A stretch of DNA of 6,638 bases from Nitrospira sp. (GTDB taxonomy: Bacteria; Nitrospirota; Nitrospiria; Nitrospirales; Nitrospiraceae): assembly GCA_029858925.1 (NCBI GenBank), contig JAOUEB010000079.1, forward strand, positions 1 through 6,638, read 5' to 3'. Every line of letters starts with the position of its first letter. Within the stretch, counting starts at the first letter, position 1. Below, one piece after another: positions 1-5,014 of this stretch. The translations under genes were made by a program, and so were the position numbers. The notes beneath the pieces are model-generated. The model made no database searches. It was not told where the DNA came from and saw only the letters and a program-made list of their open reading frames with translations.

Positions 1-490
1 TACACCAGTCCACATCTGTCGCCCGTCCATAGAGTTCGCCGTTGATGAAGTTACCTAACCGGCCGAAACCGAGACCGATCGGTGTGACGGAGGCGGCCAG
101 GTCTGCGATCGTGTACATGGGCAGTCCACGCCGCTTGCTGAACCACACCAAGGCCACGATCGTGCCGAGTAGTCCGCCGTGAAACGACATGCCGCCTTCC
201 CAGACGGCGAAAATCTTCAAGGGGTTCTGTGAGTAGTAGGGGAAGTTGTAGAACAGCGTGTAGCCGATTCTGCCGCCGAGAAACACTCCGAAGGCCGCAA
301 AGACCACCATGTCGTAGATGTGATCTGGGCCGAGCGGCAAGGCCTTCGCTTTCGCCGTTCGCTTGATAAGCAGATATGCGGACGTGAGTCCGATCAGGTA
401 CATCAACCCATACCAACGGAACTGGATGGGGCCGAGTTCTAGAAAGACCGGATTGATATTGGGAAAGGGAATTGCGCCGAATGAGCCCAC
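1..490 (-). CDS. lgt: Prolipoprotein diacylglyceryl transferase, N-terminal part (cut by window edge)
   Basis: Lgt is the inner-membrane enzyme that moves diacylglyceryl from phosphatidylglycerol onto the lipobox cysteine of prolipoproteins, the first step of lipoprotein maturation. The 163 visible codons contain the family signature GRLGNFINGELYGR (residues 143-156) and EGGMSFHGG (98-106). His104 and Arg144 correspond to the essential His103 and Arg143 of the E. coli enzyme. Hydrophobic segments lie near residues 27-43, 60-80 and 104-118, as expected for a multi-pass protein. I chose the GTG start at 490 because GGAG sits five bases upstream and the protein then begins like other Lgt proteins (GAIPFPNINPVF, FRWYGLMYLIG). 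In-frame ATGs at 505 and 541 lack a Shine-Dalgarno sequence. The C-terminal part, including the last membrane segments, lies outside the window. The family assignment is firm; only the start is uncertain. Confidence 0.96.
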   Translation of the reverse strand, partial: MGSFGAIPFPNINPVFLELGPIQFRWYGLMYLIGLTSAYLLIKRTAKAKALPLGPDHIYDMVVFAAFGVFLGGRIGYTLFYNFPYYSQNPLKIFAVWEGGMSFHGGLLGTIVALVWFSKRRGLPMYTIADLAASVTPIGLGFGRLGNFINGELYGRATDVDWC

Positions 491-567
491 GCGTACTCCA
501 TACATATAAGCGGACGGATCATAGGGGAGGCGGCATCCCATTGCAAGCCGATCGGACAGCCGTCTGA

Positions 568-584
568 AGTCAAGCCGCTTGACT
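568..584. repeat. Perfect 17-bp palindrome, possible operator
   Basis: AGTCAAGCCGCTTGACT reads the same on both strands around one central base (8-bp arms). Each strand carries TTGACT, so each half could also serve as a -35 hexamer pointing outwards. It lies 78 bases upstream of the lgt GTG start. No good -10 hexamer sits at the right distance on either strand, so an operator or short hairpin is as likely as a promoter. The palindrome is seen directly; the role is inference. Confidence 0.45.
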
Positions 585-754
585 CTGCAAAGTGGCTACA
601 GTAGCTGATTGGTCGGTATACATCTCCCTACACTGTTGGATTTTTGAAACGACTGTGTTGTGGGTTGTCCGCAAAGCGAACACCTGTATTAGTCGGAGTT
701 AATCGGTGGAGGCAGAACTCATGTATTGTGGCTAAATCAGCGTCGGCTATGGCC

Positions 755-770
755 TGGCACGATTACTGCT
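755..770 (+). promoter_or_regulatory. Sigma-54 (RpoN) -24/-12 type promoter candidate
   Basis: TGGCACGATTACTGCT matches the sigma-54 consensus TGGCACG-N4-TTGCW at all but one defined position (C in place of the first T of the -12 box). The invariant GG (756-757) and GC (768-769) are exactly ten bases apart. Transcription would start near 781, about 70 bases before the YtxH-type start codon, and no other gene lies between. If real, expression would need RpoN and an activating AAA+ enhancer-binding protein. No enhancer site is recognisable upstream. Confidence 0.5.
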
Positions 771-851
771 GTATGGTGGCAGTATTAGAAGAGGGACGAA
801 CAAGAGGCCTCTTCACCATGTGTCATCACCCTATTGATCAGGAGGTTCGCC

Positions 852-1118
852 ATGTCGGAGAAAAGAAAGCAAGTGGCAAAGGTTGCGGCGATGCTCGCAG
901 GGGGAGCGATTCTTGGAGCGGGGCTCGGGCTTCTCTTTGCCCCTAAGGCAGGCGCGCACACTCGCCGAGACCTCAGCCGGTATGCGAAAAAGGCTCAAGT
1001 CCAAGCCATTCGCCTGGGCCGCTCGGTGCAGTCGAATGTGAAGGAAGCCATCGATCGCCGGAACCATGCAGTGATGAATTGCGAAGAGCCGCCGGTCCTC
1101 ACCGCGGCGTTGAACTGA
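852..1118 (+). CDS. YtxH domain-containing small membrane protein
   Basis: This 88-residue protein belongs to the YtxH-like family, short proteins often linked to stress or desiccation and of unknown biochemical function. Residues 17-41 carry the family pattern: a glycine-rich hydrophobic segment (about 11-30) running into LLFAPKAGAHTRRDL, followed by a basic, probably helical tail. One membrane anchor with a cytoplasmic tail is likely. The start at 852 is set by a full AGGAGG (840-845) six bases upstream; the longer in-frame start at 834 would lie upstream of this ribosome binding site. The gene stands alone, with the sigma-54-like site upstream and a strong terminator downstream. The last dozen residues are not typical of the family core. 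The family call is good; the role is not known from the sequence. Confidence 0.88.
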   Translation: MSEKRKQVAKVAAMLAGGAILGAGLGLLFAPKAGAHTRRDLSRYAKKAQVQAIRLGRSVQSNVKEAIDRRNHAVMNCEEPPVLTAALN

Positions 1119-1137
1119 ATTCTACAACGAGTCAGTA

Positions 1138-1184
1138 GCCGGCCTGTCTCCTCGATTTCTCGCGGGACAGGCCGGCCGCGTTTT
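1138..1184 (+). terminator. Intrinsic terminator of the YtxH-type gene
   Basis: GCCGGCCTGTC (1138-1148) pairs perfectly with GACAGGCCGGC (1166-1176). The stem can extend inward by a G-U and a C-G pair, leaving a loop of about 13 bases. A TTTT run at 1181-1184 follows after four bases. It begins 20 bases after the YtxH-type stop codon, which suggests a monocistronic transcript. Confidence 0.85.
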
Positions 1185-1440
1185 GAGCAGATGGCTCGTT
1201 GCTTTGACTGCTGAGCCGTCCCGCTTGAATCATGCCAGCCCCGATGCTACAGTTTCGCCGCTCTAGCTTTTCCCAAAGTGACACCTAGGTTTCAGCCGAG
1301 TCCAGGGCGATCCAGGGGGATAAGTTTGTGAGTCGCCGCTTGTCGCGCGATAGCCAGTCACGGTGATATTGAGGAGAGCCGTCTGAATCGTGATGGCCGG
1401 TTGACGATTGACGCATGGCGTGGCTTTTGAGGGAGCAGTT
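1185..1440. other. Intergenic region before tRNA-Leu
   Basis: I find no supported gene here. The only notable features are two overlapping TTGACG hexamers (1401-1406 and 1408-1413), which could be -35 elements for the tRNA, but no convincing -10 box follows at 16-18 bases. Confidence 0.4.
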
Positions 1441-1530
1441 GCCGGAGTGGCGGAATTGGTAGACGCAAGGGACTTAAAATCCCTCGGGCTCACAAGGCCC
1501 GTGCCGGTTCGATTCCGGCCTCCGGCACCA
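1441..1530 (+). tRNA. tRNA-Leu, anticodon UAA
   Basis: The acceptor arm GCCGGAG (1441-1447) pairs with CTCCGGC (1520-1526), followed by discriminator A and an encoded CCA (1528-1530). The anticodon stem AGGGA/TCCCT encloses the loop CTTAAAA, giving anticodon TAA at 1475-1477. The long variable arm (around CGGGCTCACAAGGCCCG) is diagnostic of a class II tRNA. The T-arm is GCCGGTTCGATTCCGGC. It decodes UUA (and UUG by wobble). No second copy of its 3' end occurs in the window, so there is no sign of an integrated element here. Confidence 0.98.
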
Positions 1531-1603
1531 AGTTGGATAGGTGCGTTTCTGTCAGAACAGACCAGGCGATGCTTCGATCTTCAACGCAACTAGAGAGGGA
1601 TTC

Positions 1604-1852
1604 ATGGACATCAAGAGAGGACTGATACTCATCGGAAGCGTGGTTCTGGGTGTTTGCGCCCTGGTAGGCGGAGCCTGGATTGTGACGGCGCCCCCTGACA
1701 ACGTAGAACCATGGAAAGAGAAGCAATGCAACGAATACGTGGCGCAGTTGGAAATGCTGAATCGGTACAAACTATTTTGGTCGTTTGTTCAAAGGCGAGG
1801 GGCGTTTAATGACTGCTTGAGGAAAGTAGACGAGGCGAGCCGCAATTCATAG
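1604..1852 (+). CDS. Small single-pass membrane protein, unknown function
   Basis: I do not recognise this 82-residue protein. Residues 6-28 form one clear membrane segment (LILIGSVVLGVCALVGGAWIV) after a short basic start (MDIKR), so it is either an N-terminal anchor or an uncleaved signal. The rest, about 54 residues, is polar and probably helical and lies outside the membrane. It has Cys42 and Cys71, a pair that could form a disulphide if periplasmic; Cys18 is within the membrane segment. The start at 1604 is preceded by GAGAGGGA about five bases upstream, better placed than the upstream in-frame start at 1541, which would overlap the end of the tRNA region. It lies 73 bases after the tRNA and may be expressed by read-through. 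I am confident it is a gene, less so of its topology. Confidence 0.7.
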   Translation: MDIKRGLILIGSVVLGVCALVGGAWIVTAPPDNVEPWKEKQCNEYVAQLEMLNRYKLFWSFVQRRGAFNDCLRKVDEASRNS

Positions 1853-1899
1853 CCTGCAGTATTCGAGGACGTTTCTACTGTAACCCCGATACACCGTTG

Positions 1900-1931
1900 C
1901 GCTCTTCGTCGCTCGTATCTGGTGAAGCGTG
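1900..1931 (+). repeat. Dispersed repeat, copy 1 (inverted copy at 4200-4231)
   Basis: These 32 bases match the reverse complement of 4200-4231 at 30 positions, with 26 of 27 identical across 1905-1931. The core is CGTCGCTCGTATCT followed by GTGAAGCGTG. Both copies lie between genes. Two copies in 6.6 kb suggest a family present elsewhere in the genome. Confidence 0.75.
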
Positions 1932-2007
1932 GAGCTCGCTTCGCCGACGGTGCAAGGCGAGCGCAGGACGGAAGAAGAGAGCTACATCTTTGCCTGCGAG
2001 ATACGGT

Positions 2008-2038
2008 TCGACTGGCTCACCGTCCTGAGCGCAGTCAA
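2008..2038. repeat. Imperfect palindromic repeat (hairpin)
   Basis: GACTGGCTCA (2010-2019) pairs with TGAGC-g-CAGTC (2026-2036), with one bulged G and a six-base loop CCGTCC. It is flanked by two GAGATACG octamers (1998-2005 and 2044-2051). It resembles the GTTCGACTGGCTCA.../...TGAGC.CAGTCAAAGGAC type of short intergenic palindrome that I recall from many environmental bacterial genomes; the family link is from memory. A T-rich tail is missing, so it is not a standard intrinsic terminator. Confidence 0.65.
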
Positions 2039-2120
2039 AGGACGAGATACGTTTCCCGATGAGCGAATGCCTGAGCAGGTTCGGCATGACCCGTCATGAG
2101 TGATGTAGGGCCTGCGCAGA

Positions 2121-2294
2121 TCAGTAGTCGTCGATTTCATCCGTCTCATCGATCAATTCTGCCGTGATCTCGGGTTGCTCCGCTGTCCACTGAGTCAGGG
2201 GAATGCCTTTGGCTTTCAGAATGGCTTCTTGCTCGGTTCCCGCCGCCAGGGTCAGTTCATAATTGATCGTTTGCCGCACTTGAAACATTCTCAT
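2121..2294 (-). CDS. Small acidic protein, unknown function (57 aa)
   Basis: This short gene encodes MRMFQVRQTINYELTLAAGT, then an acidic end (ELIDETDEIDDY). The start at 2294 has GGGAG five bases upstream. The pattern, one amphipathic strand (FQVRQTINYELTLAA), a Glu/Ala-rich helix (about 20-30) and PLTQW, then an acidic tail, looks like a compact alpha/beta mini-domain. I recall similar small proteins of unknown role in bacteria and phages but cannot name a family. There is no signal peptide or membrane segment, so it is probably cytoplasmic. It lies 69 bases downstream of the exported-protein gene on the same strand with no terminator between, so the two may be co-transcribed. Real gene likely; function unknown. 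Confidence 0.65.
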   Translation of the reverse strand: MRMFQVRQTINYELTLAAGTEQEAILKAKGIPLTQWTAEQPEITAELIDETDEIDDY

Positions 2295-2363
2295 AGAGTC
2301 TCCCGTGACGCTGATGTCGGCTGAGCGACTGAACCCTTTCGCGTCTTATGCGTGGTCATATCT

Positions 2364-2951
2364 TCATTGTGCCGGGTAACTGTCGATCGGGATCATCAGA
2401 TGCGCGTAGGGCGTGCCAGCCCACATGACCCAAGGCCCGCCGTTCTTTGAGTCGGTTGGGGTTTGTTTTAGCGAAGCCTGGTCCGGGACGAGCACCATGA
2501 TATGCGCGCCGAGCCCTTCGACCCAATCTTCGCCGGGCTTGGGACTCGTCGCAAAGGGATCGGTGTTGCTGACCGGTCTGTCGCCTTGCAGCATGTAGGC
2601 GATCCCGACCTGGGTGTACGCCGGGCTTCGCTTATTCTTCATCGCATCGACAAATCCGGCCCAGGGTTCATCCATGCACATGGGGTCTGTGCCGACTGTG
2701 TCCGGGTTATCCGGGATGCACATCCAGCCATTGGTGCCTTTGCGAAGCACATTCCCTTTCGCATCCATAATCGTCGCATGTTTTGACAGTGAGGCGGGAG
2801 CGGCACTGTCTGCCGTGCCTTCAGCAGCATGACGGACCACATCGCGTCGCGCGCCACCCTCGCCGAATGCCGGCGCGAGAGGTAGTAGGACGGCTGCGGT
2901 CAAGAGCAGAATCCCTGTCAGGATGACGGGTGCAGCGCCGAATCGTGTCAT
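2364..2951 (-). CDS. Exported protein of unknown function (195 aa)
   Basis: The protein starts with a typical signal peptide: Arg3, hydrophobic residues 8-28, and a likely cleavage near APAFG-E (about residue 30). After a low-complexity Ala/Gly-rich linker (31-54), residues 55-191 form a compact domain with conserved-looking blocks: GTNGWMCIPDNP (72-83), DPMCMDEPWAGFVDAM (89-104), TQVGIAYMLQGD (113-124), SNTDPFA (128-134), EGLGAHIMVLVP (145-156) and GGPWVMWAGTPYAHLMIP (171-188). Cys78 and Cys92 could form a disulphide in the periplasm. I recall uncharacterised exported proteins with these blocks in several bacterial groups, but no known activity. The start at 2951 follows AAGGAGAG about eight bases upstream. 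A weak promoter-like pair (TTGGAC ... TAGGAT, spacer 19) lies upstream on the same strand. No catalytic motif is recognisable. Confidence 0.85.
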   Translation of the reverse strand: MTRFGAAPVILTGILLLTAAVLLPLAPAFGEGGARRDVVRHAAEGTADSAAPASLSKHATIMDAKGNVLRKGTNGWMCIPDNPDTVGTDPMCMDEPWAGFVDAMKNKRSPAYTQVGIAYMLQGDRPVSNTDPFATSPKPGEDWVEGLGAHIMVLVPDQASLKQTPTDSKNGGPWVMWAGTPYAHLMIPIDSYPAQ

Positions 2952-3182
2952 GGGTGTCTCTCCTTTCCATCTGTGTGTGATGGACGAACTGGTTTTATCC
3001 TAAGTGCGACGGCATCGGGAAGTCCAATCGAAAATGTGGAGCCGGCCGGTCGCGGCGTTCGGATTCTGTGGTGATCCCCAGTGGCCAAGAGGGGGCTGGC
3101 ATAGGCCTTGGGAAAAGTATTATGATGCAAATGATGAGACGGTAGACGGGTTTTGAGAATTTGCCCATGGAGGAGGTGCCAC

Positions 3183-3566
3183 ATGGCCGCCAAGCTTACC
3201 TGCCCCTCGTGCAAGGCTGGCAATCCCAAACGAATCAGTGAAATTGCGGAGCAGCAATCAAAAACCGGCGAGAAGAGCGGACTGCCTGCCCAATACAATG
3301 CGCCGAAGCGGCCCTGGGGGCTTCTCCAGGGATTCTTGCTTGCCGTTCCAGTCAGCACAGGTATCGTGTTTAGTATGGCGACGCCGGGGGAGGCGACGTC
3401 GAGTAATGAAATGGCGGATTTCCTCTCCACCATTGGCTTTTTGATTGTGTGGGGAGGCTATGCTACTTGGAAGAACAAGGTCTATAAGGAGAAGTTGGAT
3501 CAATGGAAGAAGTCCGTTGCCTCGAAATTCTCCTGTCAGGGATGCAACCACGTATTTGACGCCTAA
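3183..3566 (+). CDS. Two-pass membrane protein with split zinc-ribbon-like CxxC pairs
   Basis: This 127-residue protein has a CPSC motif at residues 7-10 and a CQGC motif at 118-121, separated by two likely membrane segments (about 46-66 and 79-96). With both ends on the same side of the membrane, the four cysteines could meet to bind one metal ion, like a zinc ribbon interrupted by a hairpin of helices. The linker after the first pair is polar and basic (KRISEIAEQQ). The positive residues around both helices (PKR before the first, KNK after the second) suggest cytoplasmic ends. The start at 3183 is fixed by AGGAGGT (3171-3177) five bases upstream; the in-frame start at 3153 is upstream of this site. 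A TATGAT hexamer (3121-3126) could be a -10 box, but no good -35 is present. I know of no function for this kind of protein. Confidence 0.82.
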   Translation: MAAKLTCPSCKAGNPKRISEIAEQQSKTGEKSGLPAQYNAPKRPWGLLQGFLLAVPVSTGIVFSMATPGEATSSNEMADFLSTIGFLIVWGGYATWKNKVYKEKLDQWKKSVASKFSCQGCNHVFDA

Positions 3567-3756
3567 CGGGTTTCCGTTCACGATGTTTGTTTCATCCTGA
3601 CGTCTGATCCATTTGGCAGGCCAGGGGCTGCGGCGTACCGCCTCCATGTTCGCTATCTGCCGAGTGCCGTCCCGATCTGCATCTCTTCGGAACTCGTACA
3701 ACTCAGCGCCACAAAATCGTCTACCATGGCCTATTGGCGGCATTATCGGATACGGC

Positions 3757-4170
3757 ATGTTCTGCATGGCCTTGCTGGTTCTGAGTTGTGCCCCGGCCTA
3801 TGCCGGCTGGGCGGCGGTCGAGAAGGACTATCTGGATCCGGGGCGTCAGACCGTCTATATCGATCCGGACACAGTCAGCCGGGAAGAGAATCTGGTGACG
3901 ATCCGGCAATTGACCGACTACAAGTGGATGCAAGGGAACGCGGGGTTCGGCTCTTTCATGATGGGCTCCCACCGGTTTTTATCGACGATAACACGCAAAC
4001 AATTCGATTGCGCGGCGCAGCGCGTGCGTCTGCTCGCGTTCACGGAGTTCTCACGGCATATGGGAACCGGCATATCGGCGAATGGATACGTGGACCAAGA
4101 CGCCTGGCTGCCGGTCGAACCGGAGAGTATCAATCGCGCGCTGTGGGAACTGGGTTGCGGCAAGGAATGA
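3757..4170 (+). CDS. Surface-adhesin protein E-like secreted protein
   Basis: From this start the protein is 137 residues. A hydrophobic leader (MFCMALLVLSCAPAYA, cleavage probably after residue 16) is followed by GWAAVEKDYLDPGRQTVYIDPDTVSREENLVTIRQLTDYK in pieces typical of the protein E family: aromatic start, Y-I-D-P-D-T, and a strand ending in L-DYK (up to residue 56). Cys85 (QFDC) and Cys134 (ELGC) probably form the disulphide seen in this family. The family is named after Haemophilus adhesin protein E, but most members in environmental bacteria have no proven adhesin role. The start is uncertain: ATG 3757 has only a weak GGA upstream and the leader lacks a positive n-region. In-frame ATG 3646 would add 37 residues, including Arg residues. 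VLSC (8-11) loosely resembles a lipobox, so a lipoprotein cannot be excluded. Confidence 0.72.
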   Translation: MFCMALLVLSCAPAYAGWAAVEKDYLDPGRQTVYIDPDTVSREENLVTIRQLTDYKWMQGNAGFGSFMMGSHRFLSTITRKQFDCAAQRVRLLAFTEFSRHMGTGISANGYVDQDAWLPVEPESINRALWELGCGKE

Positions 4171-4199
4171 GGATTTCATTCCATTTCTGTCCCGCGCTT

Positions 4200-4231
4200 C
4201 ACGCTTCACGAGATACGAGCGACGAAGAACG
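4200..4231 (-). repeat. Dispersed repeat, copy 2 (inverted copy of 1900-1931)
   Basis: This is the reverse-complement partner of 1900-1931, matching 30 of 32 bases. It starts 30 bases after the protein E-like stop codon and extends a tandem CGCTTCA-CGCTTCA (4194-4207). Like copy 1 it lies just downstream of a gene on the plus strand, but in the opposite orientation. Confidence 0.75.
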
Positions 4232-4317
4232 GAGCTGTGGATCGGGGATCGCAGTAGGAGCGCTCATGAATAATGCGGGTTGGTACTGTGGGTCCATACG
4301 CATGTCACGCCCCATTA

Positions 4318-4343
4318 AGATGCCCCTCTGGGAAAGGGGCATC
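4318..4343 (+). terminator. Stable hairpin before the toxin-antitoxin promoter
   Basis: GATGCCCCT (4319-4327) pairs perfectly with AGGGGCATC (4335-4343), leaving a seven-base loop. No T-run follows on either strand, so it is an atypical terminator at best. Its position, eight bases before the -35 hexamer of the toxin-antitoxin module, would shield the module from upstream transcription. A protein-binding site is an alternative. Confidence 0.45.
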
Positions 4344-4350
4344 CGCTGGC

Positions 4351-4379
4351 TTGACTTAGTTCACTTCCTGGTCTAGTCT
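4351..4379 (+). promoter_or_regulatory. Probable promoter of the toxin-antitoxin operon
   Basis: TTGACT (4351-4356, five of six bases of the sigma-70 -35 consensus) is followed after 17 bases by TAGTCT (4374-4379), which keeps the first, second and last bases of the -10 consensus. The start of transcription would fall at about 4386, which is the A of the antitoxin ATG. Antitoxins of this family normally repress their own promoter, but I see no clear operator palindrome overlapping it other than the nearby hairpin. Confidence 0.5.
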
Positions 4380-4385
4380 TGCGCC

Positions 4386-4631
4386 ATGATTAAATTGAAC
4401 ATTCACGAGGCCAAAACCCACCTCTCGAAGTATCTGGCGAAACTGAAAGCGGGAGAGCGGATTCTGTTGTGTAAGCGCAATCGTCCGGTTGCAGAGATTA
4501 CGGCTTTGCCGGAACCCCCGGTTCAACCGCGTCCGATCGGCCTGGCCAAGGGCCGATTCTCCGTCCCCCGTTCCTTTTTCGAACCTCTGCCTGATGAGCT
4601 GCTCGATGCGTTCGAAGGCGCGCACGGGTGA
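4386..4631 (+). CDS. Phd/YefM-type antitoxin (VapB-like)
   Basis: This 81-residue protein is the antitoxin of a type II pair; it binds and blocks the toxin encoded next and usually represses the operon. Residues 1-45 match the Phd/YefM DNA-binding domain: LNIHEAKTHLSKYLAKLKAGERILLCKRNRPVAEI with the typical NIHEAKTHLS helix and the RNRPVAEI strand. The C-terminal part (GLAKGRFSVP, then FFEPLPDELLDAFEG) is the usual toxin-binding tail. The stop codon overlaps the toxin start by four bases. There is no Shine-Dalgarno sequence before ATG 4386; with the promoter predicted just upstream this suggests leaderless translation. Two long minus-strand open frames across the pair (4498-5079, 4523-5203) are shadows. 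Confidence 0.93.
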   Translation: MIKLNIHEAKTHLSKYLAKLKAGERILLCKRNRPVAEITALPEPPVQPRPIGLAKGRFSVPRSFFEPLPDELLDAFEGAHG

Positions 4632-5014
4632 GGTGCCTGCTCGACACATGCACGTTCTTGTGGATCATCGCTGGGGCCAAAGAACTGTCTCTTGCTGCGA
4701 AGGAGATCTTCGCGAATCCCGCCAACGAAGTGCTGCTCAGCGCGGTGTCCGTCTGGGAACTTTCCGTGAAGCATGCTCTTGGTAAGCTGCCTCTGCCGAG
4801 CGCGATCGACCGTTTCATCATAGAGCAACGGGAACGACATGGGATTGCGGCACTTCCGCTCAATGAACGAGCCGTCCTCCATCTGGCCAAACTTCCTGCC
4901 CTGCATCGAGACCCGTTTGATCGCATGCTCATCTGCCAGGCAATTGAACATGATTGCCTGCTGCTGACACCGGACCCTCTGATCACGCAATATCCCGTTC
5001 GAACTCGCTGGTAG
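4628..5014 (+). CDS. PIN-domain toxin (VapC-like ribonuclease)
   Basis: This 128-residue protein is a complete PIN-domain toxin, a Mg-dependent RNase that in this family typically cuts tRNA or rRNA and arrests growth when the antitoxin is lost. The acidic residues are all present: Asp6 in LLDTCTFLW, Glu44 in SVWELSVKHALGKL, Asp95 and Asp98 in HRDPFDRMLICQA, and Asp116 in LLTPDP. Cys8 stands where many relatives have His. Length is normal for the subfamily that pairs with Phd/YefM antitoxins. The start is GTG 4628, overlapping the antitoxin stop as GTGA, so translation is probably coupled. The start has no good independent ribosome binding site. Nothing suggests inactivation. Confidence 0.93.
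   Translation: MRCLLDTCTFLWIIAGAKELSLAAKEIFANPANEVLLSAVSVWELSVKHALGKLPLPSAIDRFIIEQRERHGIAALPLNERAVLHLAKLPALHRDPFDRMLICQAIEHDCLLLTPDPLITQYPVRTRW

Larger units (their letters stand above)
491..851. other. Intergenic region between divergent lgt and the YtxH-type gene
   Basis: I see no credible gene in these 360 bases. The open frame starting at 644 has unstructured, Cys/Arg-rich content and overlaps the YtxH-type gene out of frame. The stretch contains a perfect palindrome (568-584) and a sigma-54-like site (755-770), so it is probably the regulatory space for both flanking genes. Confidence 0.6.
1853..2120. other. Repeat-rich intergenic region
   Basis: This 268-base stretch between convergent genes has no credible gene but is dense in short inverted and dispersed repeats: a copy of a repeat also found at 4200-4231, an imperfect GCTCGCTT/AAGGCGAGC pair (about 1933-1961), the hairpin at 2008-2038, and a short palindrome CATGAC-CC-GTCATG (2085-2098). 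The minus-strand open frame 1875-2087 is a translation of these repeats, not a gene. Such clusters may act as transcript ends between convergent units. Confidence 0.6.

Noticed and set aside
644..946. Plus-strand 100-codon open frame before and over the YtxH-type gene
   Set aside because: It has no ribosome binding site, overlaps the well-supported gene out of frame, and has no recognisable composition or motif.
1401..1429. TTGACG elements as a tRNA-Leu promoter
   Set aside because: Two -35-like hexamers overlap, but the bases at the expected -10 positions (around CTTTTG) do not resemble TATAAT.
1441..1530. tRNA-Leu as an integration site of a mobile element
   Set aside because: No integrase gene is present and no partial duplicate of the tRNA 3' end was found in the window.
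1875..2087. Minus-strand 70-codon open frame
   Set aside because: It translates intergenic repeats: the peptide DTSDEER also appears from the second repeat copy near 4205-4230, and FDCAQDGEPVEP derives from the palindrome.
3097..3111. Second sigma-54-like site TGGCAT-AGGCC-TTGG
   Set aside because: The invariant GC of the -12 element is GG here, and the sixth base of the -24 box also differs.
3565..3578. AACGG-GTTT-CCGTT hairpin at the end of the zinc-ribbon-like gene
   Set aside because: A five-pair stem overlapping the stop codon with no T-run directly after it is too weak to call a terminator.
3726..4376. Plus-strand 216-codon open frame over the protein E-like gene
   Set aside because: It is out of frame with the gene that has the signal peptide and family motifs, and its tail runs into repeats and a hairpin.
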